Positions 42,727-51,391 of a stretch of DNA of 64,000 nt are shown here, piece after piece. The DNA comes from Chryseobacterium echinoideorum (lineage in GTDB: Bacteria > Bacteroidota > Bacteroidia > Flavobacteriales > Weeksellaceae): the NCBI RefSeq assembly GCF_007474535.1, contig NZ_VKNW01000003.1:124001-188000 (forward strand). Reading direction: 5' to 3'. Within the stretch, counting starts at the first letter, position 1, and every line of letters begins with the position of its first letter. The notes beneath the pieces are model-generated. The model saw only the letters and a list, made by a program, of their open reading frames with translations. It was not told the DNA's origin and made no database searches. Position numbers and translations under genes: made by a program.

Positions 42727-43308
42727 TTAGCTTATATCAAGAAGATTAATTTGCTCTGCAAGATTTTGAGGAGTAATCAGCAGATCATACTCAATCTGCT
42801 CTGCTGCCTGTCTTGGCATATACTCTACTTCGGCTGTATCCGGATTCTGAATCCAAACTCTTCCATTATTTTTTTTAATGTAAATTAATCCTTCCACTCC
42901 ATCAGCATTGGCTCCTGAAAGCAAAATTCCCAGAAGATTCTTCCCAAATACTTCTGCACCTGATTTAAAAGTTACATCTATTGAAGGCCGGGAATAATTC
43001 AATTTTTCGGAACCGTCTAAAGACATGGTTTTTTTGTTTTCAAATAATAAATGATAATCGGCAGGAGCAATGTAAATTTTATTGGGTTCGATTTCTGTTT
43101 TATCATCAATCTCAATGACTTCGGAGTAAGTAAACTGCTGAAGCAGAACCTGTAATACATTGTTTGAATGAGCTTTTCTGTGAAGCACCAAAACGATAGG
43201 AAACGACAATTTTCTGTTCAGATTTTTAATGAATTCCAGAATAACCTGCAGACTTCCTGCAGATCCTCCTATTAATACTAATTCTGTGGCATTGAATTTT
43301 GTTTCCAT
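42727..43308 (-). CDS. Stand-alone CheB-type methylesterase domain
   Basis: A 193-residue protein equal to the catalytic domain of CheB without its receiver. The catalytic triad is readable: Ser in LIGGSAGS (about residue 15), His in VLHRKAHSN (about 42), and Asp in LLSGANADGVEGL (about 135). CheB removes methyl groups from chemoreceptors, but no receptor, CheA, CheW or flagellar gene is present, so it probably works on another methylated sensor, perhaps the coiled-coil region of the large kinase (inference). It lies 5 bases from the CheR gene. Confidence 0.88.
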   Translation of the reverse strand: METKFNATELVLIGGSAGSLQVILEFIKNLNRKLSFPIVLVLHRKAHSNNVLQVLLQQFTYSEVIEIDDKTEIEPNKIYIAPADYHLLFENKKTMSLDGSEKLNYSRPSIDVTFKSGAEVFGKNLLGILLSGANADGVEGLIYIKKNNGRVWIQNPDTAEVEYMPRQAAEQIEYDLLITPQNLAEQINLLDIS

Positions 43309-43313
43309 ACAGT

Positions 43314-44141
43314 TTATGAATCGGTTTTTTTCCAGATTCTCTGATCATCTACTTGTTGATAATGTTTATCAAGCTTAGAAAACCTGAGTGTTTCTTTTGC
43401 TCCAAGAGCTAAAAACCCAAGATTTTCCAAACTACTATCAAACAAACGGAAAACTCTTTCCTGCAAACCTCTGTCAAAATAAATCAGTACATTCCTGCAA
43501 ATGATTAGCTGAAAGCTGTTGAATGAACTATCTGACACGAGATTATGTGTGGATAAAATTAATTTCTCTTTCAGGCTTTTATCAAAAACGACACTGTCAT
43601 AATTGGCGGTGTAGTAATCTGAGAAATCCTTTCTGCCTCCAGACAGAATATAGTTTTCGGAATACTGTTTCATCTGCTGCAATGGGAAAACTCCTGCTCT
43701 CGCAGATTCCAGAACTGAAGGATTAAGATCTGTTCCATACAGTAGGCATTTATGATAAAGATTGGCTTCTTTCAGGAGAATTGCCATAGAATAGGCTTCC
43801 TCACCGGTAGAGCAGCCTGCAACCCAAATTCTAATCAGCGGATAAGTACCCAGCTGAGGAAGAATATTTTCTCGTAATGCTTTAAAAAAATGAGGATCCC
43901 TGAACATCTCAGTTACATTTACCGTAATTTCTTCGATAAATCTTTTCAGATATTCGGGCTCGTTGATCAAAGTATAGCGAAGTTCGGCAAAGCTTGTAAA
44001 TTTATCAATCAGACAGATACGATTGACCCTTCTTTTAAAAGATGCTCTGCTGTACTCTGAAAAATCATATCCGTACAGGTCATAAACATCTTTTATAAGA
44101 TATTCAATCTCTTCATCTTTTACAATACTTGGTTCCAGCAT
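43314..44141 (-). CDS. CheR-type protein-glutamate methyltransferase
   Basis: A 275-residue SAM-dependent methyltransferase. The N-terminal helical domain (YLIKDVYDLYGYDFSEYSRASFKRRVNR) is the CheR_N fold. The SAM pocket shows RIWVAGCSTGEEAYSMAILL (about residue 105) and GTDLNPSVLESARAGVF, and the substrate motif is LIICRNVLIYFDR. Full single-domain CheR, with no PAS or kinase fusion. It sits between a receiver gene (4 bases) and cheB (5 bases), a tightly packed operon. Confidence 0.9.
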   Translation of the reverse strand: MLEPSIVKDEEIEYLIKDVYDLYGYDFSEYSRASFKRRVNRICLIDKFTSFAELRYTLINEPEYLKRFIEEITVNVTEMFRDPHFFKALRENILPQLGTYPLIRIWVAGCSTGEEAYSMAILLKEANLYHKCLLYGTDLNPSVLESARAGVFPLQQMKQYSENYILSGGRKDFSDYYTANYDSVVFDKSLKEKLILSTHNLVSDSSFNSFQLIICRNVLIYFDRGLQERVFRLFDSSLENLGFLALGAKETLRFSKLDKHYQQVDDQRIWKKTDS

Positions 44142-44145
44142 TTTT

Positions 44146-44511
44146 TTAAGAAAATTTTTGAATTACAGTCATCAACTGATCTACATTAATCGGTTTTGAA
44201 ACATAATCCTGCGCTCCGGCATCAATGCATTTCTGCCTGTCTTCCGGCATTGCCTGTGCAGTGACGGCAATAATAGGAATCTGGCTGATTTCCGGAGTAT
44301 TGCGGATAATTCTTACCGCTTCATAACCGTCCATTTCCGGCATCATCATATCCATTAAAACAATAGAAACCTGATTGTCTTTTTTTAAAATGTCAATCGC
44401 TTCCTGCGCCATTGTACAGCTTTCTATCTGATATCCTTTCGCCTTCAGCGTAAGTCTCAGAGCAAATATATTACGTGGATCATCATCCACAATGAGTACT
44501 TTCTTATTCAT
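44146..44511 (-). CDS. Stand-alone response regulator receiver (copy of a kinase receiver)
   Basis: A 121-residue REC domain. Acidic pocket VDDDPRNIFAL, phospho-acceptor in VLMDMMMPEMDGYEA (about residue 53), Thr in IAVTAQAMP (about 83) and Lys in DYVSKPINVDQL (about 105). Its sequence closely follows the third receiver of the adjacent 1201-residue kinase (same DDDARNIFSL, LMDMMMPEMDGYE, VDQL/IDQL patterns), pointing to duplication within the cluster. It begins 15 bases downstream of that kinase. Confidence 0.9.
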   Translation of the reverse strand: MNKKVLIVDDDPRNIFALRLTLKAKGYQIESCTMAQEAIDILKKDNQVSIVLMDMMMPEMDGYEAVRIIRNTPEISQIPIIAVTAQAMPEDRQKCIDAGAQDYVSKPINVDQLMTVIQKFS

Positions 44512-44526
44512 CAGAATTTTAGCTGT

Positions 44527-47500
44527 TTAACTTTCATATAACCAAACACGAAGCAAGGATAGCAACTGATCTATATCTACTGGCTTTGATATATAATCTG
44601 ATGCTCCCGCCGTAATACACTTTTCTCTTTCACCAATCATAGATTTTGCGGTGATGGCAATAATCGGAAGTTTTGTAAACTTAGGCATTTTACGTATTTC
44701 TCTTATCGTTTCGTAGCCATCCATTTCAGGCATCATCATATCCATCAATACTACGTCTACATCCTGGTTTTCTTTTATCTGCTGCAAAGCCTGTCTTCCA
44801 TCCATCGCCACGACAACTTCTACCTTATATTTTTCCAGAGCTTTGGTGAGAGAAAATATATTTCTGGCATCATCGTCGGTAATCAGTATTTTTTTACCGC
44901 TCAAAACTTCTGTTAATGAGCCTAATGTTTTACTTCTTACCACTTCCAGCGTGCTGTTTTTTTCTTCTACCAAATGAAGGAACAAGCCCACTTCATCCAA
45001 AATCCTCTGGTAAGAATGTGCCGTTTTTACAACAATAGAATCTGCATACTGCTTTATTTTAAGTTCTTCAGATTTAGACAAATTATTTTCTTTAAAAATA
45101 ATAATCGGCAGATTCTCCAGTCCTTCAAAACTTTTTATAGATTCTACGATCTGATATTCATTCCCTTTAGAGGCACTGATGTCGAGAATGACACAGTCTA
45201 TCTGATTTTCTTTAAAAGCTCGTACGCTGTCTTCCACATTGTTTTCTACAGATAAAGAAATATTAAGATTGCTGAGGAAATAAGAAAGTGCACTTGCATG
45301 TTTGGCGTTTTCTTCCACTATTAAAACTTTTTGCGGAGCTTTTTTAAGCGCATCTTCAATTTTTCTGAACATACTATCCATCTGATCCAAAGCAATCGGT
45401 TTGTTGATAAAATCAATTGCTCCTCTCATCATACTTTCTTTTTTCACATGAAGCGCCGACATCATGTGTACCGGAATATGTTTCGTTTTAGGATTGGATT
45501 TCAAATCATCCATTACCTGCCATCCGTCTTTTACAGGAAGCTGAATATCCAATAAAATTGCCTTCGGATTGTATTTCAAAGCAGAAGACAGTCCGTAATC
45601 TCCTCTTACAACCACTACTCCTTTGTAGTTCTGCATTCTGGAATATTTCAAAAGAGCTTTAGCAAAATTAGTATCATCTTCAATGATTAAAATAACTTTG
45701 TCGTCTTCATCAATATCATTTCTGTCATCTTCCACATCTTCAGGGATTTCTAAAGTATTTACCACATCTTTATGCTCATCTTCTTTTAAAATATGCTGTA
45801 TCTGCTCCACATCTTCGCGGATAATTTCTACAATATCCTGATCAGTTTCAAGATGAACAATCTCCTTAATTTCTTTTACCGGAATAATAAGGCTAAATTC
45901 GCTTCCCTCGTCTACTTTACTTTCCAGCACCAGTTCGCCACCCAGTAACCTTGCAATCTCACGACTGATTGATAAACCAAGACCTGTACCTCCGAATTTT
46001 CGCCTTGTAGATCCGTCTGCCTGCTGGAAGGCTTCAAAAATGATCTTCTGTTTATCTTCCGCAATACCGATCCCTGTATCTTTTACTGAAAAGACGATAA
46101 AATCTTTCTTTTTTGTATCTTTTTTAATAGAAAGACTGATGCTGCCTTTTTTAGTAAACTTCAGCGCATTAGAAAGTAAATTTCTTAGAACCTGATCTAC
46201 TCTCAGACGATCTGTTTTGATAATTTTGTTTAAATTATCTTCAATTTCTATATTAAAGAGAAGTTTTTTCTCCTGGAAAACAGGATTAAACAGACTCTGA
46301 AGGTCTTTTACAACATCAGCAACATTCACATTTTCATATTCCAAAGTCATTTTTCCGGATTCAATTTTAGCCAAATCTAAAATTTCGTCAATCAGTGTAA
46401 GCAAACTGCTTCCTGAACTTTGGATAACTTTGGCAGATTCAACCTGATCTTCATTGAGGTTTTCTTCAGGATTTTCTGCCATCAATCTTGAGAGCAAGAG
46501 AATAGAATTAAGCGGAGTACGCAGTTCATGGGACATATTTGCCAAAAACTCCGATTTGTATTTTGTGCTTAGTGCAAGTTCTTCTACTTTCTTCTGAATC
46601 TCAATATTTCTTTCAGCAATAAGATGATTTTTTTCTTCCAGTAATCTTGAACGTTCTTCCAGCTCAGCATTTGCCTGCATTAATTCTTCCTGCTGCACTT
46701 TCAGTTCCTCTTCCGAAGCCTGGAGCTTCTGTGTCTGCGCTTCCAGTTCTGTATTCAGATTTTCGAGTTCAGAATGCTGTACCTGTAATTCTTCTGACTG
46801 CGCCTGCGTTTCCTCAAGCAACTGTTGTTCTTTTTCTCTTCGTTTTGCAGCACTCAGAGCAATGCCTATATTTCTGGTGCATTCTACAAAATAATCAATT
46901 CTGTCTTCTTCAAAATTTACGGTAGACCCTAATTCAATAACGCCAATACAAAATCCGTCCCCGAACACAGGTAACAGCATAATTCCGTAAATCTGGATGG
47001 TACTACTGGCAAAAGTCACCACAAAGTCATCCTGGTGCAGATTATTGTAAATCTTCATCTTCTCTGTCATAAAAACCTGTCCCACCATTCCTTCGCCCGG
47101 GTCAAAGGTTTTCTTCATGTTGTTTTCTAAGCCAAATGCAGCAGAAAGTCTGAGAATACCATCATCGTATAAATACAGCGAACCGTTGATGCAATTTCCG
47201 TATTCAAGAAGCTGCTGAAGAGATTTTTCGGATACATTTTTTACCGATTTATTTCCAACCAAAGTTTCATTCAAAATAGCAAGTCCTTTTTGCCTCCAGT
47301 CACTTTTATTAATTTTATCAAAAGAGATTTTCAGAGATTCTGTCATGTGATTTAAGGATTCTGCAAGATCACCAAGATCATCCTGTGAATCATCATGTGC
47401 TTTCTGGCTATAATCTCCATTAGCAACTCTGTTGGCAATCTGCTGGATGGCGCTCACACGTCTGGTAATTTCAATATCTTTAAGCTTTAATGCATTTTCA

Positions 47501-48132
47501 AGCTTTTCTCTTCTCATTAAATCTGATCTTAATTTGAAATAAAAAAAGGCAGTAACAGCAATGGCAGAGAGTGCTGAGAAAATGATGAAAAGAACCGTTG
47601 TATTGGAAGAACTATTGAGCGATGTCGTTTTCTTTTCAAGATTAAGATCTTCATATTTCACAAACTCTTCCACCATTTTCCGACAACGATCCATATAGAT
47701 TTTACTTTGTAAAATCTGATCCTGAGTCATTATAATACCTTTTTTTCTGTTTTCTACGAAAAGTTTGATATTACTGATATTCGTTTCAACATTTTTTTTG
47801 AGATTCACCAGTCTCTCATCCTGTTTCGGATCATCAATATCAAGACTTTCTGCACGTTCCAAAGCCTGCGAATATTCCCGCATACTTCGGTTGTAAGGTT
47901 CCAGAAAGCTTTCTCTGCCGGTAAGCTGATATCCCCGATTCCCTGTTTCAGCGTCCAGAAGCGATACCAAAATATCTTTTACGGCTGTTACAGACCGTCT
48001 GCTTTTTCCTACGCTTTCACGGTGATCCATCTGATTTTGAATACTGAGATAAGACGAGATTGAGCTCGCAATTAAAACAATCAGAGAAAAACCTACCCCA
48101 AACTGTAAATTTCTAAGTATTTTTTTCGGCAT
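44527..48132 (-). CDS. Hybrid histidine kinase with CHASE3, GAF and three receiver domains
   Basis: A 1201-residue membrane sensor. TM1 near residues 10-30, then a CHASE3-type extracytoplasmic helical domain (LLDAETGNRGYQLTGRESFLEPY, about 50-160), TM2 near 175-197, HAMP (about 200-270), a GAF domain (about 290-425) and a coiled coil (about 435-520). HisKA carries the phospho-His in SHELRTPLNS (about 535), followed by an ATPase domain with DTGIGI and GGTGLGLSI. Three receivers follow. The first and third have full phospho-acceptor sites (LLDIQLP; LMDMMMPEMDG). The second (about 942-1055) has VILDISASKG but lacks the usual Thr/Ser and looks degenerate. It stands 4 bases upstream-to-downstream from the PAS kinase gene and heads the CheR/CheB genes. 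Confidence 0.9.
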   Translation of the reverse strand: MPKKILRNLQFGVGFSLIVLIASSISSYLSIQNQMDHRESVGKSRRSVTAVKDILVSLLDAETGNRGYQLTGRESFLEPYNRSMREYSQALERAESLDIDDPKQDERLVNLKKNVETNISNIKLFVENRKKGIIMTQDQILQSKIYMDRCRKMVEEFVKYEDLNLEKKTTSLNSSSNTTVLFIIFSALSAIAVTAFFYFKLRSDLMRREKLENALKLKDIEITRRVSAIQQIANRVANGDYSQKAHDDSQDDLGDLAESLNHMTESLKISFDKINKSDWRQKGLAILNETLVGNKSVKNVSEKSLQQLLEYGNCINGSLYLYDDGILRLSAAFGLENNMKKTFDPGEGMVGQVFMTEKMKIYNNLHQDDFVVTFASSTIQIYGIMLLPVFGDGFCIGVIELGSTVNFEEDRIDYFVECTRNIGIALSAAKRREKEQQLLEETQAQSEELQVQHSELENLNTELEAQTQKLQASEEELKVQQEELMQANAELEERSRLLEEKNHLIAERNIEIQKKVEELALSTKYKSEFLANMSHELRTPLNSILLLSRLMAENPEENLNEDQVESAKVIQSSGSSLLTLIDEILDLAKIESGKMTLEYENVNVADVVKDLQSLFNPVFQEKKLLFNIEIEDNLNKIIKTDRLRVDQVLRNLLSNALKFTKKGSISLSIKKDTKKKDFIVFSVKDTGIGIAEDKQKIIFEAFQQADGSTRRKFGGTGLGLSISREIARLLGGELVLESKVDEGSEFSLIIPVKEIKEIVHLETDQDIVEIIREDVEQIQHILKEDEHKDVVNTLEIPEDVEDDRNDIDEDDKVILIIEDDTNFAKALLKYSRMQNYKGVVVVRGDYGLSSALKYNPKAILLDIQLPVKDGWQVMDDLKSNPKTKHIPVHMMSALHVKKESMMRGAIDFINKPIALDQMDSMFRKIEDALKKAPQKVLIVEENAKHASALSYFLSNLNISLSVENNVEDSVRAFKENQIDCVILDISASKGNEYQIVESIKSFEGLENLPIIIFKENNLSKSEELKIKQYADSIVVKTAHSYQRILDEVGLFLHLVEEKNSTLEVVRSKTLGSLTEVLSGKKILITDDDARNIFSLTKALEKYKVEVVVAMDGRQALQQIKENQDVDVVLMDMMMPEMDGYETIREIRKMPKFTKLPIIAITAKSMIGEREKCITAGASDYISKPVDIDQLLSLLRVWLYES

Positions 48133-48136
48133 AAAA

Positions 48137-49609
48137 TTAATTTAGTGGTAATGTAAAATAGAATGTTGAACCTTCATCTACAATACTGGAAACTCCTACA
48201 TTTCCGTGATGTTGTTTGATGATTTCCGAACAAATATAAAGACCGATTCCCATGCCCTGAAACTGAAGCGAGGACTCGTCTACTCTGTAAAATTTCTGAA
48301 AAACAGACTCTTGTTTGTAATCTGGAATACCGATTCCAAAATCAGTAACACTTACTTTCACTTCCTGCTCTTCTTCATCCACAAAAGTAGTGACAATCAC
48401 CTGATTGTTCTGCGGAGAATATTTGATGGCATTGGTTAAAAAATTGATAAGAACCTGTTCTATCCTTATCGCGTCTAAAGGAATAAGAATATCCGGGATA
48501 ATACCATGACGCTCAATCTTTACTTTGTTTTCGTTAGTCTGAAGAATATTTTCTATGGTATTTTGAATAAGGTTTTCCAGATTGGTTGGCTGTTTACTGA
48601 TTTTAAGCTTACCATTTTCTATTTTAGATACATCCAAAAGATCAGTGATGAGCATATTCAGCTTTTCGATCTGATCATGTACTTTTACCATAAAACCGGA
48701 TTCTGCACTGCTTTCGCTGAGCTTTAGTTTTCTGTCTAATAACTGAATGTACGCTTTAATACTCGTTAATGGTGTTTTTAGTTCATGGCTTGCAATGCTT
48801 AAAAACTCATCTTTTTCTTTTTCTACTCTCTTCTGGGCATCAATATCAGTGAAAGTTCCTACCCATTTCTTTACAACATTATCTTCAAGTACAGGAGTTA
48901 CACGGAGCAGGTGGTATCTGAAATCATCAGACTCAATATTTTTAATCCTGATTTCCAGATCTAGTGCTTTTGCTTTTTTTCTGCATCGCTCGAGTTCTTC
49001 TTGTATTAGCAGATCATCAGGATGAGTTTCCGGAAAATCTTTTTCGGATATAGAATATTGGTACCATTTGCCATTGACAAAATCTACAATTCCTTCTTCA
49101 TTCATTGTAAAAGCGATCTGTGGAAGAGACTCCAGCATCAGATGAAAATGATCAATCTGTGACTTCATGGTAACCTGAGATTCTCTTCTTCCTTTTACTT
49201 CAAGCTCAAGATTTTGTTGAGCTTTTTTCATCTCTAGATTTTTCTCCTGAAGATTGTAGAAAGTTTTTACTTTCAACATCAAGATCTCCGGATCGACCGG
49301 TTTTGTAACATAATCTTTACCACCCGAAGCATATCCTTTGGTGATAAATCTTTTTTCAGTATTTACTGCCGATAAGAAGATAATGGGAATATCTTTAGTC
49401 ATACTGTACCCCGCCAAAGCTTCAGCCACTTCAAAACCATCCATCTCGGGCATCTGAACATCCAGAATAATCAATGCATAATCATTTTTCAATGCTTTGC
49501 CTAATGCTTGCTGACCGGAATCTGCTGTATCAACCTCAAAATCTTTGGATTCTAAAAGTTTTTTTAGTGAATAAAGATTGCTTGGATTGTCGTCAACAAT
49601 TAAAATCAT
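48137..49609 (-). CDS. Receiver-PAS-histidine kinase
   Basis: A 490-residue soluble protein with an unusual order, receiver first: REC residues 1-120 (VDDNPSNLYSL, ILDVQMPEMDGFE, KDYVTKP), a short coiled coil, PAS near 155-265 (PQIAFTMNEEGIVDFVNGKWYQYS), HisKA with SHELKTPLTSI (about 280) and a C-terminal ATPase domain (DFGIGIP, GMGIGLYICSEI). No membrane segment. It is first in the cluster and could receive phosphate from another kinase and then act as a kinase itself. Only 4 bases separate it from the large hybrid kinase. Confidence 0.9.
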   Translation of the reverse strand: MILIVDDNPSNLYSLKKLLESKDFEVDTADSGQQALGKALKNDYALIILDVQMPEMDGFEVAEALAGYSMTKDIPIIFLSAVNTEKRFITKGYASGGKDYVTKPVDPEILMLKVKTFYNLQEKNLEMKKAQQNLELEVKGRRESQVTMKSQIDHFHLMLESLPQIAFTMNEEGIVDFVNGKWYQYSISEKDFPETHPDDLLIQEELERCRKKAKALDLEIRIKNIESDDFRYHLLRVTPVLEDNVVKKWVGTFTDIDAQKRVEKEKDEFLSIASHELKTPLTSIKAYIQLLDRKLKLSESSAESGFMVKVHDQIEKLNMLITDLLDVSKIENGKLKISKQPTNLENLIQNTIENILQTNENKVKIERHGIIPDILIPLDAIRIEQVLINFLTNAIKYSPQNNQVIVTTFVDEEEQEVKVSVTDFGIGIPDYKQESVFQKFYRVDESSLQFQGMGIGLYICSEIIKQHHGNVGVSSIVDEGSTFYFTLPLN

Positions 49610-49966
49610 AACAGAAAATAATTCAGTTTTAGTTTATAGAGTATAAATTTCCAAAAGTACTTATAATTAGCAAATAAAAAATTACGAATAATATATTTTA
49701 ATCTATATTATAATATCCTTAAAATTTAACCCTGTTTTACAAGCAAAAATTGTACAAAACTTTAATTTAACTCACAATTAAATCCACCAGATTCTCCAAA
49801 ATGCATGAAAACGCATTATGTACTCAATTTTATGATAAAAATCATTTTATGCGGAGTCTTTGGAGAGATCTTTATATTTTATTCTAAACCGCAAATGGCA
49901 TTATAAATTTTGGGTGAATTTTGAGTTTTTAACAAAATTTGGCTTCGTTTTTGTCATGAAGGTGAT
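49610..49966. promoter_or_regulatory. Divergent regulatory spacer before the sensory cluster
   Basis: On the minus strand TACTTTTG (49659-49652) matches the -7 consensus about 43 bases before the 490-residue kinase gene; no properly spaced -33 TTG was found. Elsewhere AATGC..GCATT (near 49801-49817) and ATGAT-AAAA-ATCAT (near 49832-49845) are small dyads. No gene is present. Confidence 0.45.
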
Positions 49967-50344
49967 ATGAAAACAATATTTATCGTAGAAGATGAGACAG
50001 GCATCAGAGATGCATTACAGCTACTCCTGTCATTTGAGAATTATGATGTACGCTCTTTTTCGACTGCAGCGTTGTTTAACAGTAGAGACAAATCGGTGAT
50101 TCCTGATATTTTTATTTTAGACGTAAAACTTCCCGATGGATTAGGCACAGATTTATGCAATGAAATAAAGCAAGATCCCGCTACTTCTGAAATTCCTGTA
50201 ATGATTATCAGTGCGCATGCTAAAGCCGAACAAGTAATCAATGCCTGTGAAGCAGATGAGTTTATCGGTAAACCATTTGATATTGATGATGTTCTGGTAA
50301 AAATTGAAAATCTGATCAACAAAACAAAATCAGTTTCTAATTAA
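49967..50344 (+). CDS. Stand-alone response regulator receiver
   Basis: A 125-residue REC-only protein on the opposite strand from the sensory cluster. Acidic pair in IVEDETGI, phospho-acceptor Asp in IFILDVKLPDGLG (about residue 51), Ser in IISAHA (about 83) and Lys in DEFIGKPFDIDD (about 103). No output domain. It is separated from the cluster by a 357-base divergent spacer, so it may belong to the same circuit under separate control. Confidence 0.88.
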   Translation: MKTIFIVEDETGIRDALQLLLSFENYDVRSFSTAALFNSRDKSVIPDIFILDVKLPDGLGTDLCNEIKQDPATSEIPVMIISAHAKAEQVINACEADEFIGKPFDIDDVLVKIENLINKTKSVSN

Positions 50345-50358
50345 TTGATTTAACACCA

Positions 50359-50388
50359 TAAAACCTACTGGATTTCAGTAGGTTTTTT
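50359..50388. terminator. Bidirectional intrinsic terminator
   Basis: Stem AAAACCTACTG / CAGTAGGTTTT with a 5-base loop and flanking A/T runs, between convergent receiver and desaturase genes. Confidence 0.92.
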
Positions 50389-50411
50389 ATTTAATTTTAT
50401 TAGTCTGAAAA

Positions 50412-51134
50412 TTATTTAATTCTGATCACACGAAGTTTGTGCAGAATAACCATAGTCTGAAATCCCATATCCCATTCAAACCATCTTGATGCATTATTGG
50501 GTCTCTGCGGATGTCTGTGATGATTGTTATGGTAGGCCTCACCCCAGAAAATCAAATCAAATGGAAGAATATTTTTTGAAGTATTTTTCATCTTGTAATT
50601 CTCGTATCCAAATTTATGAGCCCACCAGTTAACTGCCATTCCCTGAAGAGAACCCATAATAATTGTAGCCGGCAAAAACAACCATTGCCACCAAGCTGTG
50701 GCTAAAAGCCAATAAATAAAAATATAAATGCCGATCCAGACAAATCTGGTGATATAGTTGTGAGCGATTTTATCAAACTTTTCCCAATCAGGAAGGTCTT
50801 TTTTGTATTTATCTTCAGCGCCGGTTTTTCCGATGTGTAAATTGAAATAGTTGTTTCTTGTAGTCCACATCATCAAAAAAGGATTCGGATCATTATGCGG
50901 AGAATGCGGATCTTCTGCCTTATCTGTGTGAGCATGATGAAGCCTGTGCATAAGCCCATAAGTATACGCACTGATGTAAGATGATCCCTGCGTTATAAAA
51001 CAGCCAAAATAAAATACTCTCTCCCAAAATTTTGACATTGTAAAAAGATTATGCGCTGCATATCTGTGGTGAAATACTGACTGAAAAAAAAGTGATGTAT
51101 ACCAATGAATGATAATGAAAATGAATATAGCCAT
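50412..51134 (-). CDS. Acyl-CoA/fatty acid desaturase
   Basis: A di-iron membrane desaturase of the SCD/delta-9 type, 240 residues. The three histidine boxes are HHRYAAH (about residue 22), HRLHHAHTD (about 63) and YHNNHHRHPQ (about 207), and an additional NWWAHKFGYENY precedes the last box. Hydrophobic helices lie at both ends of the chain. It introduces a double bond into fatty acyl chains and adjusts membrane fluidity. It is slightly short because the first family helix is reduced. A TACCTTTG box on the minus strand (51264-51257) is a possible promoter, without a -33 TTG. Confidence 0.88.
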   Translation of the reverse strand: MAIFIFIIIHWYTSLFFQSVFHHRYAAHNLFTMSKFWERVFYFGCFITQGSSYISAYTYGLMHRLHHAHTDKAEDPHSPHNDPNPFLMMWTTRNNYFNLHIGKTGAEDKYKKDLPDWEKFDKIAHNYITRFVWIGIYIFIYWLLATAWWQWLFLPATIIMGSLQGMAVNWWAHKFGYENYKMKNTSKNILPFDLIFWGEAYHNNHHRHPQRPNNASRWFEWDMGFQTMVILHKLRVIRIK

Positions 51135-51391
51135 GAAATTTTTGTTTATATATCAATTGAACTGAATATTGGTCAGCAGTGCAATAGAAATATCTAAACA
51201 TAAAATTGCCCGACAACTTATATCATATACGAAATATTTTAATATATGGTTTCGGACAAAGGTATAATATATAATCTGTTTTGATATACATTTTTTTCAT
51301 TAATAAAAATACATATTAAAATAATTATTTGAAATGGTATTAGTTTATGTTATTAAAGATTATAGAATTAGAAATTTATTTTGACAGATTT

